Shown piece after piece: positions 33,503-43,756 of a DNA stretch of 64,000 nucleotides. Origin of the DNA: Rhizoctonia solani (lineage: Eukaryota; Basidiomycota; Agaricomycetes; Cantharellales; Ceratobasidiaceae); NCBI RefSeq assembly GCF_016906535.1, contig NC_057382.1, positions 806,001-870,000 of the forward strand. The letters run 5' to 3'. A program made the translations under genes and the position numbers. How positions within the stretch are numbered: position 1 is the stretch's first letter; each line of letters opens with the position of its first letter. The notes under the pieces were generated by a model, which saw only the letters and a list, made by a program, of their open reading frames with translations, was not told where the DNA came from and made no database searches.

Positions 33503-35497
33503 ATGATATGCCAAACATCAGTACAGGCAGCTATCTTGCAACAAAATTCCCAGAATTTGCAGTACTCAAATCCCCCCAAACTTATCCCTGGTACTCCCCC
33601 TTTTGCTTGTAACAAAGCATCAGACAACCTAGATGACCTATTTGCTGAAGATATACCACTTACCAAGCCCAATATGTGGCAAGAAATCTTGCACAATTGC
33701 ATTTATTATGACTCCAACCATGAAGTTGTTTTACTGGATGATGGGACTGGCACTCAAACTGGAGCCAATCAGCTGGAAGAACTGGATGATATCAGTCTTA
33801 TAGCTTTATTGGATTGCCTTGGTAACCTCAACATGTCAACTTATGGCCTCTCAGGAGAGGAGATTATGGATGCCAAGAATATTTTTGAGTCAGTTGTAGA
33901 AGGTATGTGCCCAATTATCACCTATTCATCCATTACTCATACTACATTATCTAGCTCATACTTTCCTTGAAGATGAGGATTATGACAAACTCTCTTCATT
34001 TGATCTTTATGATAGATACAAACCATCCCAAGCTCTTTTTGCCAAATTAATTAAACATTACCAACCTATCAATAGTCCCAAGGGAACACAAATTCCTTCT
34101 ATCAAACACCTGCATACCCATGCTTGAGAACTATTGGGACTAGCTGCCAGCCAACATCATTGTTGTGTAAGCTCCTGTGTTGTGTTCATAGGTTACTTGG
34201 ACCATTTGCAGGCTTGCCCAGTCTGTCACAAGTTGCGCTTTGACTTGGCTGGGAAACCAAGGAATCATTTCACATCTATCCCCCCATTCCTCAACTGTGT
34301 GCTCTATTTGCTTGTCCAATTACTGCCAAGAAGATGTGCTATCAAGACAAGTATATCAACAACAACAGAACTATAGCCAATATCTTTGATTGGCTTTGGT
34401 ACCTTGAACCATGCAATCTCTTTGTCACAATTGATGGCAAAACAATGCCCTATAAATACTTTCAAGATGCGCATGAGATTGCACTAGGAATATCTATGGA
34501 TGGAACTTGTCCCTTCAAACATTGCAACAATACCTGCTGGCCAATTCTCATCATCAACTATAACCTACTGCCCAACAAACACACTCTCATTGAAAATATG
34601 ATCTGCATTGGCATTATACCAGGTCTGAAATGCCCTTCCAACATCAATTTGTTTCTCCAGCCCCTGATCAACAAGCTTTGTGATCTATTGTGTGGAGTGG
34701 CAGCTGTCAACATCAATCAACATCAACTGTTTGCTCTTTGCATGCATCTATTGATAATCTTTGGCAACATTCCTGCCCTTACAAAGATTCTCAAATTTGT
34801 TGGACACAACGGCTGCTTACCCTGCTGATTCTGCCTGATGCCAACTGTACCTGGACCCACATTGGGTGGTGGATCCCATTGCTATTGTCCACTTCACCAG
34901 CCCAATGGTTTTTGAATGGATCCTCTCAACCTCCTGTTGCATAAACATGATCAATGTACTGCTACTGGGCTCAAAGTGCTTAAGGCCAAAAACATGGTGG
35001 AACAAAAACAACTTGCAACTGAATTTGGTATCAAAGGCATTACATTATTTGCTTGTGTCCCCTCTGTGTCAATCCTTCACTAATTTCCTGTCAATCTCAT
35101 GCATATGGTCTGGCAAAATCTGATCCCACAACTTATTGAACTTTGGACTGGTGATTTTAACAATCTGGATGCTGGTCTTGAAGACTATCATTTGAGGCTT
35201 AATACATGGAATGCTTTCTGTGATGCTTGTGTCCCATCAAAACATACTATGTCTGGTTCCTTTGGCTGCCCCATCCCCAACCTGCGCAAGCCATCACATT
35301 TCATTGCAGAGTCCTGGAACATACTCACAACACAAATGGCTCCTTTGCTTCTGTATAAGCAGTTCTCTGACAAACAGTATTACTGGCATTTTGTTTGACT
35401 TGTCAGACTTCTATGGCTTGTTGTCTCATTTGACCTACCATGTGACAAAATTCAAGAAATATGCCAAGGGCTTGCCAAATAGGTTGAAGAGTACAGA
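33503..35497 (+). pseudogene. Tnp2-type (CACTA/EnSpm-like) transposase remnant
   Basis: N-terminal acidic part at 33503-33900 (DNLDDLFAEDIPLTKPNMWQ), a GT-AG intron near 33902-33971, then HCCVSSCVV...LQACPVCHKLRF, a zinc-binding module usual for basidiomycete Tnp2 proteins. The core at 34334-34828 reads ALGISMDGTCPFKHCNNTCW, ILIINYNLLPNKHTLIENMI, CIGIIPGLKCPSNINLFLQP and GNIPALTKILKFVGHNGCLPC: the family's D/W/N landmarks in order. From 35099, MHMVWQNLIPQLIELWTGDF continues the family. Frame breaks occur near 34370, 34825, 35090 and 35398. The similarity is cut at about 35497 by DE LTR sequence. No CACTA ends were found. Confidence 0.82.
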
Positions 35498-37630
35498 CAC
35501 AGGGTAACCTATTAGTGTACTTACTGCAACCCTGTGCCCCTTGACTGTCACAGTTGTTGAGTTCAACCTTGAGTATAGTGCAACAATACTGTAAGGATTG
35601 TTGTGATTGAGTGATAGTGTTTCAATCCACCATACCCCCTATATTGTAGATAGCTTTATCTGCAATATCTCATAAATCCTAGATATATTTAGGTAAACCC
35701 CATAAGTCTTAAGTCTTAAGCATATATAAGTCCTACACTTATTAGGCAAATCCTATAAATCCTGTACATTAGTCAGGTAACCCTCTTACTTAAGGTATTA
35801 TCCTAGAGACCTTAAGTATACATACACTGAGCAGCAAAAGTATTGCAGGTCAGGAGAGGTCAAAAGTTTATCTCTATTGCTGAGCAGCTAATTAGTGAAT
35901 TCCATCTAGATTATACTGACACATGTGGCCATTGTAACACTATGTTTTAGCATAAAATCTTACAAATTCATCAAGAACTAGGCTCACAACCCCACTTTTG
36001 CTGTAATGCAACCTGCAAAACTTTTGCCAATTGTGTTCAGCATCTTACAAATCTGCATATAACTGATTATGTAGTTCAGTACAAGTTCTGGTTTTTTGCA
36101 CACACATACTCAGTTATATGGGCCATTGCTGGACAGAGTATCAGCTTGTTCCACCAATTAGGGACTGTGTAACAGAGCTATCTTCTTGGGGCCTGTAAAG
36201 GAAACTCAAAATTGCAGTTGCATTGCACTCAAGGCACTGTGTGGGCTGGAAATGCTATGGAGTATCTCAGGTGACTGCTGGTACCCAGTGAAACAGCTTC
36301 CATGACCTTCCCATACCTGTGACTGGGAATATAAGAGATTGCAGTGGGTGAGGCTGTATGAGCTGAAAATTGAAATGCCACTCATAAGCTGAAATCCAAG
36401 CCAAATGACATATGACTTTTAGCAGTAGTAGACACAGGTCAAGGGTATGCTGAGATAAATGATCCAGGGCAGCAGTGATGTGTACACAAAGATAGCATGC
36501 AGTATACACAGAGATTGCAGCCAATGGGTGGGTCTCAAATTGAACATGTTCTAACTCTGTGATTGTGAATTGGAAGAGGTGGAAACTCATACAGTGGAAG
36601 GTTCCTCTAGTACAGACCTTATGATGGAAAAGTGGCTGTTTCCTGATTGACAATCACAGAGTTAGAACATGTTCAATTTGAGACCCCACCCATTGGCTGC
36701 AATCTCTGTGTATACTGCATGCTATCTTTGTGTACACATCACTGCTGCCCTGGATCATTTATCTCAGCATACCCTTGACCTGTGTCTACTACTGCTAAAA
36801 GTCATATGTCATTTGGCTTGGATTTCAGCTTATGAGTGGCATTTCAATTTTCAGCTCATACAGCCTCACCCACTGCAATCTCTTATATTCCCAGTCACAG
36901 GTATGGGAAGGTCATGGAAGCTGTTTCACTGGGTACCAGCAGTCACCTGAGATACTCCATAGCATTTCCAGCCCACACAGTGCCTTGAGTGCAATGCAAC
37001 TGCAATTTTGAGTTTCCTTTACAGGCCCCAAGAAGATAGCTCTGTTACACAGTCCCTAATTGGTGGAACAAGCTGATACTCTGTCCAGCAATGGCCCATA
37101 TAACTGAGTATGTGTGTGCAAAAAACCAGAACTTGTACTGAACTACATAATCAGTTATATGCAGATTTGTAAGATGCTGAACACAATTGGCAAAAGTTTT
37201 GCAGGTTGCATTACAGCAAAAGTGGGGTTGTGAGCCTAGTTCTTGATGAATTTGTAAGATTTTATGCTAAAACATAGTGTTACAATGGCCACATGTGTCA
37301 GTATAATCTAGATGGAATTCACTAATTAGCTGCTCAGCAATAGAGATAAACTTTTGACCTCTCCTGACCTGCAATACTTTTGCTGCTCAGTGTACCCTTA
37401 GTCATTTAGGCTTAAGTAACATTAGTCTAAGGTACTATACATAACCAACCACCTGCACTTGATAGTTGCTAGACTATTTGTTGGGAGTTGTTATTCCTGA
37501 TAACCTAGCCTATATTGTGCATATATTCTGTGCATATATTCTAATTCTTAATACTACTTCTTAGTTATTCCCATATACATTTTGTATATAGTAATTCTTT
37601 CTTACTCCTGTACTTACACAACTCTTAACA
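35498..37630 (+). repeat. DE-family LTR fragment carrying a foldback element
   Basis: Begins at ACAGACACAGGG within the LTR (its first 900 bases are missing, replaced by the Tnp2 remnant) and ends at CTCTTAACA (37630). It is interrupted by the foldback at 35825-37392. The empty site CATACCCTTAG is known from the copy at 39594. Confidence 0.85.
35825..37392. mobile_element. Foldback DNA transposon (copy 1), TA target
   Basis: 1568 bp, almost entirely palindromic: two arms of about 740 bp around a unique centre of about 90 bp (36560-36650). Ends CACTGAGCAGCAAAAGTATT...; TA on both sides, matching an empty site in other DE LTRs. No transposase; ORFs in the two arms are mirror images. The ends resemble Tc1-like ends (compare CAGTGCTGTTCAAAACTGTT at 56413), so a Tc1-type transposase may move it. 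Confidence 0.9.
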
Positions 37631-38560
37631 GAGATTGCACTTAATTAAAGTGTATATGCTGCTCCCAAGGCCTTACACTCTCCCAACTGACTTACTCAAG
37701 AGGTTCAGGGTTGCCCTAGAGCCTTTCCTAGCTACCCAGTATCTATTGGGACCTTGCTAGAGGCTATATGCACCAAGATGCCTTACAGGTTAAGTTCAGT
37801 GAGCTCAAGAGGCTAAGAAAGCAAAATAAGACACTCTAAACTAAGTAAAGAAGATCTAATAGATCTTCAAGTTCACACAAGGGGTAAGAATGGGATTAAA
37901 AGAAGATGTATTCATAGGGTCTCCCTCAGGGGCTTTATATACCCCAGAGGGTGAACAAATAACTACATACATGATGTACAAAAGAGGAAGTTACATGAGA
38001 GGTACAGTCTGAGCTATTTGATATGTAAAGACCAATTAGTCCCAATAAGTCCTAGTGAGATAGACCCAGGTCTATTTATAGGATGTTCTAGAGCATACAT
38101 GACTAAATTGCATTAGTGTGAATGCTAAAAATAACCTTGAGGCAAGGTAGGATCTCATAGAAAAAGCTAGAAACTTAAATGGTTAGTATCTCCATCAATT
38201 TGGCTCAGAATCAGACAATTCCTTTTTGGGAGCTGAGATGCTGGAGCCTTCAACCTGTTGGTATTTGTCCACATAGTAATATGCCAATTTCCCGCCGACC
38301 TTTGGCGCTTATTTGCAATTACTAAGCGCCAGCACTTGCATGCTTACTTGCACTTATTCTATGCTCTGTAAGTACTGTTCCTACATATAAATGTATGATA
38401 CAAAAAATGCTATAAATCATAGAAATAATATTATAACCATTTTGCACAATCAAACGTGTATATGCAAGCACAATAAGGGAATGAAGTATAAAAGGTCTTA
38501 TAGCACTGCCAGTTTCCAAATATAGTAATGCTCATGCCCATATTTGGATAGAGCAAGTAT
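37631..38560 (-). repeat. Worn LTR-like sequence related in layout to families DE and G
   Basis: Resembles LTR G (59858-60967): both have CTAGAGGCTATATG, a TATA box reading GGTATATAAAGCCCC on the minus strand here, and a nearby long open-repeat transcript-start layout. Clear ends and TSD were not found. The right part (38290-38350) has GCGC-rich text like the DE LTR. Confidence 0.45.
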
Positions 38561-38584
38561 GCTTACTCTAGTTTGCACTATTCA

Positions 38585-39538
38585 CTATTGGCAATTAGGG
38601 GTGCATATGTCTAAATTAGTCATTGCATAACACAATGCAGGTGGCAAAGAAACTTCAGTGGGCAGCGTAAGCAGGCCCAAGGACTTGTCATTGGTGTTGT
38701 ATCTGTTGATACAGAATCCTGTGATGCATATCCTTGTATATTTAGTGCACATATTAAATCTATGCCAATTCTGCTTACCTGAATCTGATAAATCATCTTC
38801 AGAGCGCTCAATGACAGGGTGCCCATGTAGACAACAACAGGAGTGGTGTGCTGACACACAAGCAGGGGAACCACAAAAATACCCAACATGGGCTAAGTTG
38901 CTATAGTGGTTCTGCTTGTTAGCATTCATAATGATTGACAGTGCATTGAGGCAGATGATGTGGAAATTATTGTGATGAACTTGGTGCTGCAATTCCTGGA
39001 ATGTGTCAAAGGGAAAATGGTAGAGGTCACAAGTAAAGCATATAGGACAAGAGATGTAGGGGAAGTTAATCTCCTCAAGCTTGGAGGCATAATCATAGTT
39101 GCCCCAGGGATCATGGTGATTCCATCCTGAGGGTTGAACTGCATCCCCAAAGACTTGGAGAGCATGGTAGCATGCCCCATGGAGAGCATGAGCAAGGTCA
39201 ACACCTAGGAACCACTGAGGAGGGTGGTTGTCAGCCATGAGGAATACCTCAACATCTGGCATGGCATGGATACGCTGCTCCAGAGGGTCAGGATGGTTCT
39301 CTGATTAGGGTGAAGGATGATCATTGTGACAGTTAGCATAGATATAGTATAGGTTGCAAACATGGTTAGCCTCAATAATACCTGTCTCAGGGGAGAGAGG
39401 CACATCATTGCAATAAGTAGTGAAGATGGGGAAGCAGTAGAAGCCTTGAGTAAAGGACATATTGATGATGTTCTGAGTAGACATATTCAGTATGAGTGGG
39501 ATGGCAATAGTGAGAGTTAAGTGGGAGCATTTATACAA
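38585..39538 (-). CDS. Hypothetical Cys/His-rich protein
   Basis: Main frame 39262-38585 plus an upstream piece 39538-39305 (MSFTQGFYCFPIFTTYCNDV inside it), joined either by a small intron or a frameshift near 39300. It contains FPYISCPICFTCDLYHFPFD and GSPACVSAHHSCCCLHGHP, with Cys/His spacing like a zinc-binding fold, and DNHPPQWFLGVDLAHALHGA. A GT-AG intron of codon-multiple length may lie at about 38786-38716 (donor GTAAGC after DDLSDSG). A DE LTR inserted just upstream (39594), so the original promoter may be displaced. No family recognised; it could be a host gene or a captured transposon gene. Confidence 0.45.
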
Positions 39539-40909
39539 AACCCATCCTCCATAAGATAAGTTTGACTTAGAGATTCAAATGTTGAGTAGGTTGTGTTAAG
39601 AGTTGTGTAGGTACAGGAGTAAGAAAGAATTACTATATACAAAATGTATATGGGAATAACTAAGAACTATTATTAAGAATCAGAATATATGCACAGAATA
39701 TATGCACAATAGAGGCTAGGTTATCAGGAATAACAACTCCTAACAAATAGTCTAGCAACTATCAAGTGCAGGTGGTTGGTTATGTATAGTACCTTAAGCT
39801 AATGTTACTTAAGCCTAAGTGACTAAGGGTATGTATACTTAAGGTCTATGGGATAGCACCTTAGGTAAGAGGGTTACCTGACTAATGTACAGGATCTATG
39901 GGATCTGCCTAATAAGTATAGGACTTATGTATGCTTAAGTGAGACTTAAGACTTATGGGGTGTACCTAAAATATATCTAGGATTTATGAGATATTATAGA
40001 TAAAGCTATCTACAATATAGGGGGTATGGTGGATTGAAACACTATCACTCAATCACAACAGTCCTTACAGTATCATTGCATTATACTCAATGTTGAGCTC
40101 AACAACTGTGACAGTCAAGGGGCACAGGGTTGCAGTAAGTACACTAATAGGTTACCCTGTGTCTGTTGGGACTGGCCTATGGTCTTAGTGTGCCAAATAA
40201 CCTCCTATGCTATTTACAGTGAGTCAATCACTAAAGTAAATGCACAGATAAGCTGTTAAAGGCTTGTGTGTATGTGTCAATATATAAGAGTGGATAAATG
40301 GATGCATTAGAAGCGTCTTCACAGGGTCCTTTTATACCCTGAGAAGGTGCACAAACAAGTATATACATGATTGATACCAAGAGGGGGTACAGGAGGTACA
40401 TGTGGCAACTGAAACACTTGAGGGAGCCAATACTTGGGTACATGGTAAATAATAACAGATCCTAATATTTGCCCCAAGGCAGTATTTACCTGTGTGGGTC
40501 CTTGGATGTCCCAAGGGTAAGTGTTTCACCCTTGGAGTAAACAGTCCCAAAGGTAGGATACTGCTGCATTGGGTACTTACAGTAAATGGGGCATAACTCT
40601 GCCAAATGTTGTCCGTTTTGGGAGTTTGACCCGGCGTTCTGGAGCGCACAAACAGGCGCACCTAAGCGCAAGCGATTCGGCAGTGTGAAATGCCCGGGTG
40701 ATGGAGAAATGGCGCATTTAGTGCGTTGGCGCTTAAACGCTGATTGAGCGCCAGAGCACTTGCCTATGCAACAGGGGGGACCCTGAATATTTCTGTGTGT
40801 AGCCACAAGATAGAATGTTATATAATAAATACCTCAAACAGGAGAAATATTACTTGTTACTGTTTATCTACTCAGCTGAGTTTATACATATTTAAATGAG
40901 TTAGAAAAC

Positions 40910-41354
40910 TGTCACAACCCTCATTGGCATGACATGATTTTTTACTATTTTCTAGCTTTTTTCTGAGACAGTTTCCTTTTTTGGTATATATTTATGACTC
41001 ATCAAGATCACGTGACATATTTGATATATGATGTGAAATTGTAAATGACTTGTTGTTTAGTACTGTTGTTTTTGATGTGCCTTTCTTCATGTATTTAAAC
41101 CAGGTCAAGTTGCTGCTAAACAGCAAGACTTGACCTCTTTGTCAATTCATCCTAAGCTTACCCTTACCCCTTGCCCAGGCCCCTAGTTGGCCATAAGTGC
41201 ACTTAACTAAAAACCCATAACCCAGGCCTTGTTGCCCTCTACCTCTACCATACCCCTTGGGCCTTTGTTGCCCCTCTTTGCCTCATAGTCCATTGGTGAT
41301 AGGGCCATGGACTTTAAGCCCCCTTTTATCATAGGTCCAAGCTTAGTTGTGACA
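40910..41354 (+). repeat. 5' LTR of element C
   Basis: 445 bp with ends TGTCACAACCC...TTGTGACA. Contains TATTTAAAC (about 41092) and, about 30 bases on, the self-primer segment (41122-41136). Has a GATCACGTGA palindrome (41006-41015). Confidence 0.94.
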
Positions 41355-41356
41355 CT

Positions 41357-41371
41357 AGGTCAAGTCTTGCT
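41357..41371 (+). promoter_or_regulatory. Self-priming primer-binding site of element C
   Basis: AGGTCAAGTCTTGCT, three bases after the LTR end, is the exact 15-base inverted complement of AGCAAGACTTGACCT at 41122-41136 within the LTR, just where transcription should begin after the TATA box at 41092. A related arm (AGGTCAAGT, 41102-41110) precedes it, so the RNA end may form alternative hairpins. Confidence 0.8.
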
Positions 41372-41734
41372 ACTTGTACTCTTGTCAACACACAAGAACT
41401 GCGCTTAGATAAGCACCAAAGCCTGAAATGGTATCACATTGTAGCCCCTGTGTCATAATCAAAGACAGGAATACAAGTACCAGTAAGGTTGCAGGATAGC
41501 CCTTTGCCAGCAATTGTCCGCATACCAAGGTGTCCGCACCCTTAGCCATACACTGTTAGTCAGCCAAACCTCTGCTTACTAAAAACCTGATTAATAATCA
41601 TGCTTGTACACAGCTGTTGATATTAGTAAAGGATAGTTTAACGCTAGTGGGGAAGCAAACAGTTAGTATTTAGCGCTATAAATCTGTTGTTACCTATCTG
41701 ACCAAGTACCAATTTATATTGGGAACGCATTCTA

Positions 41735-43736
41735 GTGTTTGATTTCTTAGATCTTATTCTTTTTGCCATTTTTTGGCCTTACTCCATTGTCACTCAATAT
41801 CTTTATCTTGAAAAAACCCTTGTCAACATCAATCATATCCTTTTGGGTCAAATCAAGAACCTCAAAGAACACATAGCCCAAATCAAGGAACCTGGCCTTG
41901 TCCAAAATATTGCAATCATAAAAAGTCATTGATCCTTTGCCAAATGTCTTAACACTATATACAAAACAGAGGCACAAGAACATAGGAATTTGATTGCAAA
42001 CCTTGAAGCCCATAATTGTGACCTTGCTCTAACCATTGAAGAGCAAGAACAACTTATTGAGGAAAAGGACAGGCTGTTGGTAGAAAAGGAAATTGAGCTT
42101 GACAATTTACATACATCTATCCAAGACGCTACCCAAGATGGAAGGGGGCAAATTCACTACTACTGGGATTACAAATTTTTTGCAGTATTGCATAACAACA
42201 CCTGGTTTGGGCGCAATGGGAGGGACTAGTTTAACCACCCCCCAAGTACAATCAGGATGGTCTGCCCCATCCTCTCAAACTCATACTCCTGCTCCTGCAG
42301 CTGTGCTGCCTCATGTATATTCCCCTATGTCTTTTGATCAGATGTCAGATTGTGAACTTCTTGATATGGTAGCCAAAAATATGATCATCCTGAAAAAAGA
42401 ATTTTCACAATTGCAAGGTGCTTACAAGGCCCAAAGTGATCAATTAGCACTATTAAGGGCTGAACTGGAGGAATATTGCAATCAATCACATAATCAACAC
42501 ATTTTTTACTCCAATCAAATCCAAGGAGCCACTGCGTCCATCCAGGCTGTGCAAGATCAGCTACTCCACATGTCCACCACTTGTCCCACGGCTCCACCTC
42601 CACCTCCTGCACCTTCTGGCACTGCCACCTCCACCAATCTCCCTGCCCTGTCATCCCCAAGTTCTGATTTAAAGTTTGCCAAGCCCAACAAGTTTAGTGG
42701 CAAAAAAGAAGACGCCCTTAATTTTATCATTGCCTGTCAGGCTTATATAAGGGCAAAAGGGGCCAATTGATCCCACAAAGAGAAAATTTTGTGGGTTACA
42801 TCATATTTCAAGGGAGCTGCTGGAGACTGGGTTTGCCCATACAAAGAAAGGAAGGTGTTTAGGGGTGAAGCGGTCCCCTTATTGGAAGACATTGATGTGT
42901 TTTGGGCCAAATTTACTAAGCACTATGTGGATACAAATTGCAATGAGAAGTATTGTCAAAAATGGAACAACTTGCAGCAAAAGACCTCAGTCCAAGAGTA
43001 CACTCAAGAGTTCCAACAATACTCCATGTCCTTAGGCTATAGTGATGAGACTTTGTGTGACAAGTACTATAATGGCCTCAAAAATGACATCAAGGACATC
43101 ATGTTCTCCACCATGTTCCAATGGCGCCGTGCTATGGCTCAGCAAGTTTACAACAAGGCAGAAGAAATTGCAAATCATATTGAATCTACACGTCTGTCCA
43201 ATCCATCTGTCTCTTCCTCTACAGCTTGTACATCCCCAAACGTTATCTCCCAGTCCACTCCCACTCCTACCTGTACTTGCCTTAACGTAGGAGATAACGT
43301 TTACATGATCAATCCAACCACTTGTTGTGCCAAGAAAGGCGCTATTACTTCCATTGTTTGCACAACCTCTGGCAATATGCCAAACGTTAGGTGGAATGGA
43401 GAATCAAAAGATACTATGATTCCTTTCCCCTCCCTCAAAAAAGACAAACATCCTGCTGCTGCTGCGCCCATCAAGCCTATCATTGCTCCCACCCCTGTCC
43501 TAGCCTCAAATGCCAAAGGTCCAGGCCCAATGGACCTTGATGGAAAAGGCTTTGCAAGTGTCATGTGTCACATGTGCAGTGGTAAGGGACATTTTGCGTG
43601 TAATTGCCCCTCAAAGCCCATGTCTGGACATGTGGCTAATATTGAATGGTCTTGGGAAAGGCCCAAGGAAGAAAATTGTATTGAAGTCATTTTGGATGAA
43701 GAAGAGTCAGGAAAAGGGAAAGCCAAGGCCAATTAA
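41735..43736 (+). pseudogene. Gag of element C, with CCHC knuckle
   Basis: N-terminal coiled segments (LGQIKNLKEHIAQIKEPGLV; IEEQEQLIEEKDRLLVEKEI) are in different frames. A main frame from 42093 holds FDQMSDCELLDMVAKNMIIL and KFAKPNKFSGKKEDALNFI, then TGA at 42768, then the capsid core (WVTSYFKGAAGDWVCPYKER; EYTQEFQQYSMSLGYSDETL). Between capsid and knuckle there is an extra segment with GDNVYMINPTTCCAKKGAIT and NVRWNGESKDTMIPFPSLKK that could fold as a small beta barrel. The knuckle is CHMCSGKGHFACNC (C-x2-C-x4-H-x4-C), followed by an acidic/Lys tail. Two frame changes and one stop are visible. Confidence 0.85.
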
Positions 43737-43756
43737 GGAGTAAGGCACTTGGCTGT

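Noticed and set aside
36267..36950. Pair of about 100-codon proteins (plus and minus) with shared sequence
   Set aside because: They are mirror images caused by the palindromic arms of the foldback; no family and no independent evidence of coding.
42093..42229. Overlapping programmed frameshift in Gag of element C
   Set aside because: No slippery motif is evident and several other breaks exist, so simple decay is the more economical reading.
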